A stretch of DNA of 64,000 nt, taken from Solidesulfovibrio fructosivorans JJ] (GTDB lineage: Bacteria; Desulfobacterota; Desulfovibrionia; Desulfovibrionales; Desulfovibrionaceae). The notes below the pieces were generated by a model. It was not told the origin of the DNA. It searched no databases and saw only the letters and a program-made list of their open reading frames with translations. Where the stretch lies: positions 86,895 through 150,894 of the forward strand of contig NZ_AECZ01000010.1 in NCBI RefSeq assembly GCF_000179555.1, read 5' to 3'. Made by a program: the position numbers and the translations under genes. Shown here one piece after another: positions 55,512-64,000 of this stretch (within the stretch, counting starts at the first letter, position 1; the number at the start of each line of letters is the position of its first letter).

Positions 55512-56498
55512 TCAGACGCCCTCGAGCAACTCGCGCATGCGCTCCCCGATGGGGAGGGGACCGAATCGCTCCATGTCCTGTCGGGCCCGGACCGGGAGGC
55601 CTGGGGCATACTTGCGCCGCAGCACCTTGCGCAGCAGATAGGCGAGATGGCGCCGGTCGATCTCCGCCCACAGCATGTCCCGGGTATACAGCGGGATGCA
55701 CCCGCACATCCGCTCGGAAACCGGCACCAGATTGTAATCCGCCGGAAAGCTGTTTTCCCGGTTCATGTAGAACATGTTGCCGGAAAAGCCGGTGGCAATG
55801 ACCGGCTTACCGCAATACATGGCGTCGGAAAGCGACAGCCCCCAGGCCTCGGCGCGGTGCGCGCTGACATAGCAATCGAGCAAGGTATGGAGCGCCGCCA
55901 TCCCTCCACGAGGAAGAAAGGCATCCAGGCTGACGATATGGGGCAGTCCGGCGAGATCCCAGGCATTCCTGTACTGTTTGACGATCAGCTTCACCTTTTC
56001 CATTTTGGCGAACGTGGCGACGAACGTTTGCAGCAAGGCTTCCAGGTTTTTGCGGGGATTGACCGAATCGACGATGGTATAAAAGTAGAACGTGTCCGGG
56101 TCGTAGGCGATCCTCGCCTTGATGTCGTCGAGGTCGTCCGCCGTCGGCGGCTCGACGCGCACCACATGCGGCACGACATCCACGGCGAAACCGGCCTTGG
56201 CAAAGGCGGCCGCCGAAAAAGGCGAACAGGTCCAGACCCGGTCCACGCCGCGAAGCGCTTGCACGTAAGCATCGCAGAGCCTGTCCGTTTCCCAAACCGA
56301 ATAGGCGATGCGGTATTTGTCGCCGTAACGCGGGATGATCTCGGCCAGGGCCATGGGTTCGTCGTGCAGGATCAGCACGTCGGCCGTCTCGGGATCGGCG
56401 ACGCAGCCTATCCCCACGCTCGCCAGCGCGGCGATATAATCCTCACCGGCCCGTTTGTGGCTGACGTAGCGGCCGACATGGTAAGAGATGCGTTTCAT
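55512..56498 (-). CDS. glycosyltransferase, GT4-like
   Basis: 328 residues. It starts MKRISYHVGRYVSHKRAGEDY with a Rossmann-like first domain. The second domain has FYFYTIVDSVNPRKNLEALL and, near the C-terminus, AHRAEAWGLSLSDAMYCGKP, the E-x7-E-type signature of GT4 retaining transferases, then VIATGFSGNMFYM. It would add a sugar to an envelope polysaccharide or glycoconjugate; donor and acceptor are unknown. It stands alone, without a polysaccharide cluster. The ATG at 56498 lacks a strong ribosome site but begins the recognisable fold. Confidence 0.85.
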   Translation of the reverse strand: MKRISYHVGRYVSHKRAGEDYIAALASVGIGCVADPETADVLILHDEPMALAEIIPRYGDKYRIAYSVWETDRLCDAYVQALRGVDRVWTCSPFSAAAFAKAGFAVDVVPHVVRVEPPTADDLDDIKARIAYDPDTFYFYTIVDSVNPRKNLEALLQTFVATFAKMEKVKLIVKQYRNAWDLAGLPHIVSLDAFLPRGGMAALHTLLDCYVSAHRAEAWGLSLSDAMYCGKPVIATGFSGNMFYMNRENSFPADYNLVPVSERMCGCIPLYTRDMLWAEIDRRHLAYLLRKVLRRKYAPGLPVRARQDMERFGPLPIGERMRELLEGV

Positions 56499-57246
56499 GG
56501 CCTGTCCAAAAGCGTTATATTCGCCCGGTCGGCATCCTATCCTGTTACGGAGTCGGACGAAACAGGTCCGATGCCGGCGATCCCCGGACACTGTGCAACG
56601 ACGCGCCTCCGGTCGGAAGCATCCTACGAAATTGTCGCGCCTGTTCGTAACGGTATGAATCGCCCTGCGGGTATTTCACCGGGGACGCCGCGCGATAATA
56701 ATTTGACTATTGTGAACAGGCCCTAGGTCTACGACGGAAAGGCGCTTTTCTTCCATTCGGCCCGGGTGGGCACGAAAATCCGCATTCTCGAATACAATCC
56801 CCTGGTTTCGTTTGCAGTATCCCTGGACCAGGGCCTTGTTCCGAGCGAAACGGCCTGCGATTTCGAGGCCCGCACCGCACGGTCATCGTCTCGTTCAAAG
56901 GAAAATGCCACGGCATCGGCCAGGAACCATCCGGAAGCAGCGGGAACCCCTTCTTAATATGCATTCCCGGGTCGTTCGCCACGGCTTTCCGTTTTCCCGC
57001 GGCCACGCGGACTCTCCCCACTGGTTCGCGCGTGGGAAAGGAACTTCAAGGCCTCGAGGGCGGTCCGGGCAACCCAAATGAAACATTTCTTGTCTTCGGA
57101 CTCTTTTTTGCTTATTAATATAATTACTTGTTTTTACTAATAAAACGCATATTTCGCCATCAAGGACGTATTTTGCTATTGCAAATCGCCACAATAAACT
57201 GGTGACTTTTGACTCAAATCTTCCTAGTGTAGGGTAGTTTTTACGC

Positions 57247-57284
57247 GTTACCGTAACCTTCTGTTATGTTTAATTTGACATAAC
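57247..57284 (+). promoter_or_regulatory. inverted-repeat enhancer candidates
   Basis: GTTACCGTAAC (57247-57257) is a perfect palindrome, and GTTATGT (57263-57269) with ACATAAC (57278-57284) form an inverted repeat with an 8-base spacer. They lie 118-155 bases upstream of the -24 element at 57402, the usual enhancer position. No regulator gene is adjacent. Confidence 0.45.
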
Positions 57285-57401
57285 AAAAAAGTCGAAAATT
57301 CGCTCGAGTCCCAGGCCGCCGCCGGCTCCTTCCGCACCGCATCCAGGCCATGCTCGGAACGAGCCTAAACACAACATAAAGCAATTCCTGAAGAATAATT
57401 T

Positions 57402-57417
57402 TGGACCGGTAGTTGCT
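57402..57417 (+). promoter_or_regulatory. sigma-54 (-24/-12) promoter of the aldehyde dehydrogenase-nfn operon
   Basis: TGGACCGGTAGTTGCT matches the consensus TGGCACGNNNNTTGCW at the key GG and GC and most other positions, with correct spacing. It would give a leader of about 320 bases. Confidence 0.6.
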
Positions 57418-57735
57418 ATTTTTAGCATAACGGTCCAGACACCCCGCTTCTTGCCCGCCCAAGGCCAAGCCTCCGCAGGGATGTCCACGACCGGACGTTC
57501 GCGAAAAGGAGGAACGCATGGCCTTGCCGCACGCGTCGGTCAGGCGGCCCAAGAGTCGCCGCACCGGCCTCGACCCCCCGTTTCCCGCCCCCGACGTCGC
57601 CTGACGTCCCAGTTCTACGGTTCGCCCAGGCGGCGGGCTTCAAGCACCCGCCACCGCCCTCTCGCACCGCATCCGCCGGCGTGCGTGGTCTTTGTTGTCG
57701 CCCGCGCCGGTAAACATCGCAAAGGAGTCCGGTCC

Positions 57736-59208
57736 ATGAAGCCCAAGCTCGACGATACTTACAAGCTCTTCATCAACGGGAAATGGGTCGAAAGCAGCTG
57801 CGGCAAGACGTTCGAGGCCACCAACCCGGCCAACGGCGAAACCCTGGCCACCTGCGCCAATGCCTGTCCCGACGACGTGGACATGGCCGTGGCCGCCGCC
57901 TGGGACGCCTTCCCGGCCTGGAAAAAGACCAGCCCCCAGGAACGCGCCGCCATGCTCAACAAGATCGCCGACCTCATCGACGCAAATGCCGACCACCTGG
58001 CCATGGTGGAAACCTGCGACAACGGCAAGCCCATCCGCGAGACCAAGAACATCGACGTGCCGCTGTCCTCGGACCACTTCCGCTACTTCGCCTCGGTGGT
58101 GCGTACCGAAGAAGGCCGGGCCGCCATGATCGACGACCAGACCATGAGCATCATCCTGCGCGAGCCCATCGGCGTGGTCGGCCAGATCATCCCCTGGAAC
58201 TTCCCCCTGCTCATGGCCGCCTGGAAGATCTCCCCGGCCTTGGCCGCCGGCGACTGCGTGGTCATCAAGCCCTCCATCGAGACCTCGCTGTCCCTGCTCG
58301 AACTGGCCAAGATCATGGAGCAGGCGCTGCCCGCCGGCGTGGTCAACGTCATCACCGGCAAGGGCTCGCTCGCCGGCAACGCCATGCTGGAGCATGACGG
58401 CTTCACCAAGCTGGCGTTTACCGGCTCCACCGAGGTCGGCTACACCGTGGCCGAGTCAGCTTCCAAACGCCTGATCCCGAGCACCCTGGAACTCGGCGGC
58501 AAGTCGGCCAACATCTTCTTTCCCGACGCGCCCATGGAAAAGGCCATCGAGGGCATCCAGCTCGGCATCCTGCTGAACCAGGGCCAGGTCTGCTGCGCCG
58601 GTTCACGGGCGTTCATCCATGAGGATATCTATGACGCCTTCGTCGAAAAAGCGGCCGAGGCCTTTTCCAAGGTCACGGTCGGGCTGCCCTGGGAGCCGGA
58701 CACCCAGATGGGTTCGCAAATCAACGAACGCCAACTGGAAAAGATCCTGGCCTATGTCCAGGTGGGCAAGGACGAGGGAGCCAAGGTGGCCGTCGGCGGC
58801 GAGCGCATCAACGGCAAGCTCGGCAAGGGCGCGTTCATGCGGCCCACGCTTCTGGCCGGCGTGACCAACGACATGCGGGTGGCCCGGGAGGAGATCTTCG
58901 GTCCCGTGGTCTGCGCCATCAAGTTCAAGGACGAGGACGAGGTCGTGGCCATGGCCAACGACAACGAATACGGCCTTGGCGGCGCGGTCTGGACCAAGGA
59001 CATCAACCGGGCTCTGCGCGTGGCCCGGGGCGTCGAAACGGGGCGCATGTGGGTCAACACCTACAATATCCTGCCCGCCCACGCCCCCTTTGGCGGCTAC
59101 AAGAAATCGGGCATCGGCCGGGAAAACCACAGCATGATGCTCGACCACTACACCCAGAACAAGAACATCTTCATCAGTCTCTCCGAGGATAAGATCGGTC
59201 TGTACTAA
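57736..59208 (+). CDS. NAD(P)-dependent aldehyde dehydrogenase
   Basis: 490 residues. It opens DDTYKLFINGKWVES. Catalytic residues are N155 (IIPWNFPLLM), E252 (LELGGKSANI) and Cys 286/287 (GQVCCAGSR). IKPSIETS is the cofactor-binding strand. It oxidises an aldehyde, for example acetaldehyde from ethanol, to the acid with NAD(P)+. AAAGGAG lies eight bases before the ATG at 57736. It leads an operon with a DUF1858 protein and NfnAB, so the NAD(P)H it makes can enter flavin bifurcation. Confidence 0.94.
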   Translation: MKPKLDDTYKLFINGKWVESSCGKTFEATNPANGETLATCANACPDDVDMAVAAAWDAFPAWKKTSPQERAAMLNKIADLIDANADHLAMVETCDNGKPIRETKNIDVPLSSDHFRYFASVVRTEEGRAAMIDDQTMSIILREPIGVVGQIIPWNFPLLMAAWKISPALAAGDCVVIKPSIETSLSLLELAKIMEQALPAGVVNVITGKGSLAGNAMLEHDGFTKLAFTGSTEVGYTVAESASKRLIPSTLELGGKSANIFFPDAPMEKAIEGIQLGILLNQGQVCCAGSRAFIHEDIYDAFVEKAAEAFSKVTVGLPWEPDTQMGSQINERQLEKILAYVQVGKDEGAKVAVGGERINGKLGKGAFMRPTLLAGVTNDMRVAREEIFGPVVCAIKFKDEDEVVAMANDNEYGLGGAVWTKDINRALRVARGVETGRMWVNTYNILPAHAPFGGYKKSGIGRENHSMMLDHYTQNKNIFISLSEDKIGLY

Positions 59209-59285
59209 AAAAAGCCCGGACAGGCGGCGGCCAGGGACCGTCACGGCCGCCGCCGGCCGCGCGAGAAAACCCGAAGGAGGCAGTC

Positions 59286-59492
59286 ATGATCACCAGGAAC
59301 ACCCCGGCCGAAGCCATCTTGGATATCCCTGGCGTCATCGCCTACTGCATCGCCAAGGGGGTTTCGCCCTACACCTGCTCCGGAGACTACACCCAGAGCC
59401 TCGGCAGGCTGCTCGAACTGCGCGATGTGGCCGACCCTGAAGGGTTCATCGCCGGACTCAACAAGCTTGCGGCCAAACGCCGGCCGCGCTGA
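59286..59492 (+). CDS. small DUF1858-like protein
   Basis: 68 residues. NTPAEAILDIPGVIAYCIAK, then GVSPYTCSGDYTQSLGRLLE match the DUF1858 layout (a redox-disulfide-type domain found beside hybrid-cluster proteins), here with Cys in AYCIAK and YTCSG. GAAGGAGG precedes the ATG. It lies between the dehydrogenase and nfnA, with short gaps. Role unknown. Confidence 0.75.
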   Translation: MITRNTPAEAILDIPGVIAYCIAKGVSPYTCSGDYTQSLGRLLELRDVADPEGFIAGLNKLAAKRRPR

Positions 59493-59541
59493 CGACGTCA
59501 AAGCGGGATGCTTCCCGCAATCGCCAAGGAGCACGCTTTCC

Positions 59542-60399
59542 ATGACCAATACCATCATCCGCAAACGCCGCCTCATCCCGGGCCAGACCAGCGAACTGGT
59601 CATCGAGGCCCCGCAGATCGCGGCCAAGGCCAGGCCCGGCAATTTCGTCATCCTGCGGGTCTGCCCCCAAGGGGAGCGCATTCCGCTCACCATTGCCGAC
59701 GCCGACGCTTCAGCCGGCACCATCACCCTGGTCTATCTGGTCCTCGGCAAGACCACCGCCCAGCTCGACACCCTGGAGCAGGGCGAGGCCATTCTCGACC
59801 TGTGCGGCCCCCTCGGCAAACCCACCGACATCGGTAAGCAGGACGGCACGGTGGTCTGCGTCGGCGGCGGCACGGGCATCGCCGCCATGCACCACATCGC
59901 CAAAGGGCACAGCAAGGCCGGCAACCGCGTGGTCGGCATCATCGGCGCGCGCAACAAGGACCTGCTGCTCTTCGAGGAGGAACTGGCAAAAGTTTGCGAC
60001 GAGGTGCTCGTGTCCACCAACGACGGCTCGCGGGGCAGGCAAGGCCTGGTGACGGACATTCTTACGGACGTGCTGGAGGAATCCGGCAAGGGCGTGGCCG
60101 AGGTGCTGGCCGTGGGGCCGGTGCCCATGATGTCCGCTGTTTCCGACGTGGCGGCGCGGTTCACGGTTCCCTGCCTGGTCAGCCTCAATTCCATCATGCT
60201 CGACGGCATCGGCATGTGCGGGGCCTGCCGGGTCAACGTCGGCGGGGAGACGCTTTTCGCCTGCGTGGACGGCCCGGAATTCGACGGCAACCTGGTGGAT
60301 TTCCGGGAGCTGTCCCAGCGTCTGGGAGCCTTCAAATCCATGGAACGCCAGTCTTACGAGGAGTATAGGAAAAATCATGTCTGCCGCTGCGCCAACTGA
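59542..60399 (+). CDS. nfnA: NADH-dependent ferredoxin:NADP+ oxidoreductase, small subunit
   Basis: 285 residues. FAD/NAD-reductase fold: GNFVILRVCPQGERIPLTIA (FAD site), VVCVGGGTGIAAMHHIA (nucleotide site), and a C-terminal 2Fe-2S site GIGMCGACRVNV with FACVDGPEFDG. With NfnB it couples NADH, NADPH and ferredoxin by flavin bifurcation in the cytoplasm. The ATG at 59542 follows AAGGAGCACG. The end overlaps nfnB by 23 bases. Confidence 0.93.
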   Translation: MTNTIIRKRRLIPGQTSELVIEAPQIAAKARPGNFVILRVCPQGERIPLTIADADASAGTITLVYLVLGKTTAQLDTLEQGEAILDLCGPLGKPTDIGKQDGTVVCVGGGTGIAAMHHIAKGHSKAGNRVVGIIGARNKDLLLFEEELAKVCDEVLVSTNDGSRGRQGLVTDILTDVLEESGKGVAEVLAVGPVPMMSAVSDVAARFTVPCLVSLNSIMLDGIGMCGACRVNVGGETLFACVDGPEFDGNLVDFRELSQRLGAFKSMERQSYEEYRKNHVCRCAN

Positions 60400-61804
60400 G
60401 GGCAAAAGGAAAAAGACGCCGCGCACGGCCATGCCCGAGCAGCCGCCGCGCGTGCGCGTGACCAACTTCGAGGAAGTGGCCCTGGGCTACACACGGGAAA
60501 TGGCCATGATCGAGGCCGGGCGCTGCCTGGCGTGTAAAAAGCCGGCCTGCGTCGCGGGCTGCCCGGTCGGCATCGACATCCCGGGGTTCATCGCCGCCCT
60601 GCGCGCGGGCGATACCGGCGGGGCCTACGCCGTCATCCGCAAGACCAACTCCCTGCCGGCGGTGTGCGGCCGGGTCTGCCCCCAGGAAAGCCAGTGCGAG
60701 TCCCGCTGCATCCTGGGCAAAAAGGGCGAACCCGTGGCCATCGGCCGGCTCGAGCGCTTTGTGGCCGACACGTTCATGGCCGACGACGCCTGCGAGGAGC
60801 TGACCGGCGCGCCCGCCTGCCCTCCGGGACTCGAGGACACGCGCGTGGCCTGCATCGGGGCCGGCCCGTCAAGCCTCACCGTGGCCGGGACGCTGGCCGC
60901 CAAGGGCATCGGCGTCGACGTCTACGAGGCCCTGCACGAGCCCGGGGGCGTGCTGGTCTACGGCATTCCGGAGTTCCGCCTGCCCAAAGCCGTGGTGCGG
61001 CGCGAAGTCGAGGCCATGCAGGGGCTTGGCGTGCGCTTTTACACCAACTGGGTGGGCGGCCGGACCATCGGCATCGACGAACTGCTGGAGCGCGGCTACA
61101 AGGCCGTGTTCCTCGGCGTGGGGGCGGGGCTGCCCGTGTTTCTGGGCATCCCCGGGGAAAACGCCATCGGCGTGTGCTCGGCCAACGAATACCTGACACG
61201 CGTCAACCTGGGCCGGGCCTACGCTTTCCCGGAATGGGACACGCCGGTCCATCCGGGCAAGCAGGTGGTGGTCTTCGGCGCGGGCAACGTGGCCCTGGAC
61301 TCGGCCCGCACCGCCCGGCGCATGGGGGCAGAGCGCGTGGCCATCGTCTACCGGCGCACGGAAAACGAGATGCCGGCCCGGCGCGAGGAACTGCACCACG
61401 CCAAGGAGGAAGGCGTGGAGCTTTTCTGCCTGCACAGCCCCCTTTCCTTCAACAGCGACGGCAACGGCCGGTTGGTCTCGGTGGTCCTGCAGAAGATGCG
61501 CCTGGGCGAACCCGACGATTCCGGGCGCTGCCGGCCGCTGGCCTGCGAGGGCGAGTACTGCGAACTCCCGGCGGATATGGCCATCGTGGCCGTGGGCACC
61601 CGGGCCAACCCGCTGCTGCCGCGCGTCACGCCGGGACTGGCGGCCAATACCCGGGGCTATATCGTCATCGACGAGGAAACGGGCGAAACGAGCATCCCCA
61701 ACGTCTTTGCCGGAGGCGACATCGTGACCGGCGCGGCCACGGTCATCTCGGCCATGGGGGCCGGCCGCCGCGCCGCCGCCGCCATCGCCGACAGGCTCAT
61801 GTAA
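60377..61804 (+). CDS. nfnB: NADH-dependent ferredoxin:NADP+ oxidoreductase, large subunit
   Basis: 475 residues. The N-terminal cluster region has CLACKKPACVAGCPVGIDIP and CGRVCPQESQCESRC (two 4Fe-4S sites). FAD motif is CIGAGPSSLTVAG, NADP motif VVFGAGNVALDSARTA, and the closing FAD motif VFAGGDIVTGAATV. This is the glutamate-synthase-small-subunit-like half of Nfn. Overlap with nfnA implies coupled translation and a stable heterodimer. Confidence 0.95.
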   Translation: MSAAAPTEGKRKKTPRTAMPEQPPRVRVTNFEEVALGYTREMAMIEAGRCLACKKPACVAGCPVGIDIPGFIAALRAGDTGGAYAVIRKTNSLPAVCGRVCPQESQCESRCILGKKGEPVAIGRLERFVADTFMADDACEELTGAPACPPGLEDTRVACIGAGPSSLTVAGTLAAKGIGVDVYEALHEPGGVLVYGIPEFRLPKAVVRREVEAMQGLGVRFYTNWVGGRTIGIDELLERGYKAVFLGVGAGLPVFLGIPGENAIGVCSANEYLTRVNLGRAYAFPEWDTPVHPGKQVVVFGAGNVALDSARTARRMGAERVAIVYRRTENEMPARREELHHAKEEGVELFCLHSPLSFNSDGNGRLVSVVLQKMRLGEPDDSGRCRPLACEGEYCELPADMAIVAVGTRANPLLPRVTPGLAANTRGYIVIDEETGETSIPNVFAGGDIVTGAATVISAMGAGRRAAAAIADRLM

Positions 61805-61946
61805 GGGCCCCGCTCCGGAGACTGATCCCCCCCAGCGCGCCAGAGCGGGTTTCGCGCCCTCCACGGACCCGCTCCGGACGCGCCTGTCGCCCGGCAAAGC
61901 GCTTCCCTCCCCCTACCGCCTCACCGCGCGTCAAGAGAGCAAAAAC

Positions 61947-61975
61947 AAAAGGCCCGGCAAAAAGCCGGGCCTTTT
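61947..61975. terminator. bidirectional terminator between nfnB and tRNA-His
   Basis: AAAAGGCCCGGC, an AAAAA loop and GCCGGGCCTTTT form a perfect 12-bp stem with T-runs in both directions. It ends tRNA-His on the minus strand and probably the nfn operon on the plus strand. Confidence 0.85.
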
Positions 61976-61986
61976 CGAAAATTTGA

Positions 61987-62063
61987 TGGGGTGACTGGTG
62001 GGACTCGAACCCACGGCAACCAGGGCCACAACCTGGGACTCTACCAACTGAGCTACAGCCACC
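61987..62063 (-). tRNA. tRNA-His (anticodon GTG)
   Basis: Minus strand. The acceptor stem GTGGCTG pairs with CAGTCAC (one G-U), with the extra G at -1 opposite discriminator C, the hallmark of tRNA-His. D-arm TAGCTCAGTTGGTAGAG, anticodon loop TTGTGGC, T-arm GTGGGTTCGAGTCCCAC, and encoded CCA at 61989-61987. A terminator follows. Confidence 0.95.
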
Positions 62064-62217
62064 ATCGACTGGAGAACGGTTTCATTAGCCCCTCCCCACC
62101 GTCCCGTCAACATCTTTTTGATTCCCTTGCCCATATCTTTTCCCCGGGGTATCGTCCCCGGCGCAAGCGCGCCATCGCTCTTGCCAGTACCACGCAATTC
62201 AGCCAAGGATCCCATAC

Positions 62218-63468
62218 ATGGACAAACTGCTTATCCGGGGCGGCAAGCCCCTGCACGGCACCGTGCGCATCAGCGGCTCGAAAAACGCGGCCTTGCCCAT
62301 CCTCCTCGCCGCGCCCCTGCTCACCCGGCCGACGATCATCGAAAACGTGCCTAGGCTGCGCGACATCCACACCACGCTGCGACTCCTCGACATGCTCGGC
62401 TGCCCGTCCACCTTCGACGGCAACACGGTCAGCCTGGAACCGAGCCAAAAGCTCAATCCCGAAGCCCCCTACGATCTGGTGCGCACCATGCGCGCCTCGG
62501 TGCTGGTCCTTGGCCCGCTGCTGGCCAGGGTCGGACAAGCCCGGGTGGCGCTGCCCGGCGGCTGCGCCATCGGCGCGCGGCCCGTCAATTTGCACCTGAC
62601 CGCCCTGGAAAAGATGGGCGCGACCTTCAACCTGGAGGCCGGCTACATCGAGGGGCGCTGCGACAAGCTCACCGGCGCGCATATCGTCTTCGACTTCCCC
62701 ACCGTCGGCGGCACCGAAAACCTGCTTATGGCCGCAAGCCTGGCCGAAGGCACGACGGTGCTCGAAAACGCCGCCCGCGAACCGGAAGTGGCCGATCTGG
62801 CCGATTTCCTCATCGCCATGGGCGCGAAAATCTCCGGCCACGGCACGTCGATCATCACCATAGAGGGCGTTCCCCAACTCGGAGGCGGTTCCTACAGCGT
62901 CATGCCCGACCGCATCGAGGCGGCCACCTACATGATGGCCGCGGCCATCACCGACGGTGAACTCAGCCTCGAATGCTGCCCGTTCATGGAACTCGACGCC
63001 GTGGTGTCCAAGCTGCGGGAAATGGGGCTGCACTTCGAGGCCACCAACGCCGGGGTGCTGGTACGCCGCCGTGAGCAGCTCGTGGGCGTGGACGTGGCCA
63101 CCCAGCCCTATCCCGGCTTCCCCACCGACGTGCAGGCGCAAATCATGGCCCTTATGTGCGTGGCCATGGGCGCGGGCTCGGTGCGCGAAACCATTTTCGA
63201 AAACCGCTTCATGCACGTCCAGGAGCTGGTGCGCCTGGGCGCGCAGATTCGTATTTCGGCCCAAAGCGCCTTTATTCGCGGGGTGAAAAGCCTGACTGGC
63301 GCGCCGGTCATGGCCTCGGACCTGCGGGCCAGCGCCTCGCTGGTCCTGGCCGGGCTGGCCGCCAAGGGCGAAACGCTGATCCAACGCGTCTACCACCTGG
63401 ATCGCGGCTACGAGGCGGTGGAAGTCAAACTGCGCAACGTCGGGGCGGATATCGAACGCCTCGCCTGA
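62218..63468 (+). CDS. murA: UDP-N-acetylglucosamine 1-carboxyvinyltransferase
   Basis: 416 residues. It starts [21 protein letters not shown]22-N23 (GSKNAALP) and the catalytic loop [11 protein letters not shown] with C116 are conserved; the Cys implies normal fosfomycin sensitivity. [12 protein letters not shown] and [16 protein letters not shown] complete the family pattern. It transfers enolpyruvate from PEP to UDP-GlcNAc, the first step of peptidoglycan synthesis. AAGGATCCC precedes the ATG. Confidence 0.97.
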   Translation: MDKLLIRGGKPLHGTVRISGSKNAALPILLAAPLLTRPTIIENVPRLRDIHTTLRLLDMLGCPSTFDGNTVSLEPSQKLNPEAPYDLVRTMRASVLVLGPLLARVGQARVALPGGCAIGARPVNLHLTALEKMGATFNLEAGYIEGRCDKLTGAHIVFDFPTVGGTENLLMAASLAEGTTVLENAAREPEVADLADFLIAMGAKISGHGTSIITIEGVPQLGGGSYSVMPDRIEAATYMMAAAITDGELSLECCPFMELDAVVSKLREMGLHFEATNAGVLVRRREQLVGVDVATQPYPGFPTDVQAQIMALMCVAMGAGSVRETIFENRFMHVQELVRLGAQIRISAQSAFIRGVKSLTGAPVMASDLRASASLVLAGLAAKGETLIQRVYHLDRGYEAVEVKLRNVGADIERLA

Positions 63469-63484
63469 CGCACGGAGGCAGACT

Positions 63485-63838
63485 ATGGCACGGGCTCAAC
63501 TTGTTGCGGCAATGGCCTTTTTCCTGGCGGGACTGAACTTCGCCGCCGCTCCGGCCGGCGCGGTGGGACTTTTCGTCTGCGTGGACGGAGCCGGACGGCA
63601 GGTCTGCGTGGTGGATACCGGCAACATGACCGAATTCACTCCGTCGCGTCTGTGCAACACCTCCTGCCCGGCCTGCGCCGGACGTTGCGACGGCGCGCCC
63701 TACTACCCCTCGAAAACCGGCCATTGGGAAAAACGGTGGCAGGTCGCGCCCGGCATGGAAAACAACATGATGCGGCCCGGCCCCGATCTGCGCCAGGACG
63801 CCAAAACGATCCGCGACGAAGGCCTTGTGGGGAATTGA
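63485..63838 (+). CDS. secreted small Cys-rich protein
   Basis: 117 residues. The signal peptide LVAAMAFFLAGLNFAAAPAGA ends with an Ala-x-Ala-type cleavage site near residue 27. The mature chain has six Cys in FVCVDGAGRQVCVVD and LCNTSCPACAGRCDG, which suggests disulfides or metal binding in the periplasm. The C-terminal half is Cys-free (GHWEKRWQVAPGMENNMMRP). It follows murA by 16 bases and could be co-transcribed. I do not recognise a family. Confidence 0.75.
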   Translation: MARAQLVAAMAFFLAGLNFAAAPAGAVGLFVCVDGAGRQVCVVDTGNMTEFTPSRLCNTSCPACAGRCDGAPYYPSKTGHWEKRWQVAPGMENNMMRPGPDLRQDAKTIRDEGLVGN

Positions 63839-63861
63839 AAGGAAGAGGGGGGAAGAATGAA

Positions 63862-63905
63862 CCTGGGGGGGGAACCTTTCTTGAAGAAAGGTTCCCCCCC
63901 CCAGG
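63862..63905. terminator. hairpin terminator of the dispersed family
   Basis: Arms CCTGGGGGGGGAACCTTTC and GAAAGGTT plus a C9 run and AGG pair with one bulged C. A C-rich tract and CCAAAGACTTTCAACG follow, as after 151-199. It lies 24 bases after the secreted-protein gene. Confidence 0.65.
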
Positions 63906-63970
63906 CCCCCCTTCCAAAGACTTTCAACGATAACATCCCATCACCGTTAAAAGTTTTTGGGAAGGGAGAG

Positions 63971-64000
63971 CGCGAGAGGGGAACCCTTTTTTCAAAAAGG
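63971..64000. repeat. first arm of another hairpin of the same family, cut by the window end
   Basis: CGCGAGAGGGGAACCC, then a T-run and CAAAAAGG repeat the left arm and loop seen at 14645 and 16869. The right arm would lie outside the window. Confidence 0.5.

Larger units (their letters stand above)
56499..57735. other. 1.24-kb gene-free region upstream of the aldehyde dehydrogenase operon
   Basis: No protein-like frame is found on either strand. Left part (56500-57060) is mixed in composition with no recognised feature. The stretch 57100-57300 is strongly AT-rich and contains inverted repeats; a -24/-12 promoter follows at 57402. The last 320 bases would be a long 5' leader. An open frame running into the dehydrogenase from 57451 is GC-driven and has no family similarity. 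Confidence 0.5.

Noticed and set aside
57451..57735. N-terminal extension of the aldehyde dehydrogenase by 95 codons
   Set aside because: The extension is Arg/Pro-rich without family similarity, while AAAGGAG sits ideally before the ATG at 57736.

Overview
The window looks like a chromosomal piece of a sulfate-reducing bacterium of the Desulfovibrio/Solidesulfovibrio type. It is GC-rich, dense in two-component and sigma-54 regulators, and carries two large heterodisulfide-reductase (Hdr) clusters, an HmcF/DsrK-like protein, a TusA/DsrE sulfur-carrier set and an NfnAB transhydrogenase. Genus placement is inferred from gene content, not from a marker gene search.

Layout. 1-2.6 kb: arginine genes argF-argG-argH on the minus strand, with argH cut by the window edge and strong hairpins between argG and argH. 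2.8-19 kb: an SH3 lipoprotein, two overlapping SGNH hydrolases, a hybrid kinase, a ZraSR-like kinase/regulator pair with a His/Cys-rich sensor insert, two chemoreceptors (one with a CZB-type zinc motif set) and small proteins. 19.6-21.5 kb: a small lipoprotein, then tmRNA (ssrA) with a decayed P4-type integrase directly downstream, which marks an old island scar.

21.5-36.3 kb: a divergent kinase/sigma-54-activator pair faces a long plus-strand Hdr operon (HdrA, MvhD, FrhB-like, a 1162-residue HdrA-HdrA fusion, HdrC, HdrB, Usp, HmcF-like). A near-consensus -24/-12 promoter lies just ahead of the operon. The fusion contains a CheY-like domain that has lost its phosphorylation residues. 36.5-37.5 kb: a second scar, with a HigBA toxin-antitoxin pair that appears broken by single-base shifts and a tRNA 3' fragment. 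37.5-47.9 kb: a SpoIIE-type phosphatase and a second, minus-strand Hdr cluster that starts with a TusA-type protein, continues with MvhD, two HdrA-like flavoproteins and HdrC/HdrB-like subunits, and ends with two DsrE-family sulfur carriers. It has its own -24/-12 promoter and a divergent PAS/sigma-54 activator.

48.5-64 kb: a PocR-PAS kinase, asnS with an ATC-hydrolase-like gene, ftsY, two small thiol proteins, a glycosyltransferase, and a 1.2 kb gene-free stretch holding a third -24/-12 promoter and an inverted-repeat enhancer candidate. That promoter precedes an aldehyde dehydrogenase-DUF1858-nfnA-nfnB operon. tRNA-His, murA and a secreted Cys-rich protein close the window.

Taken together, three blocks (Hdr operon, TusA-Hdr cluster, aldehyde dehydrogenase-Nfn) look like sigma-54-controlled modules that pass electrons between NAD(P)H, ferredoxin and thiol/disulfide or sulfur carriers. 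That functional link is inference.
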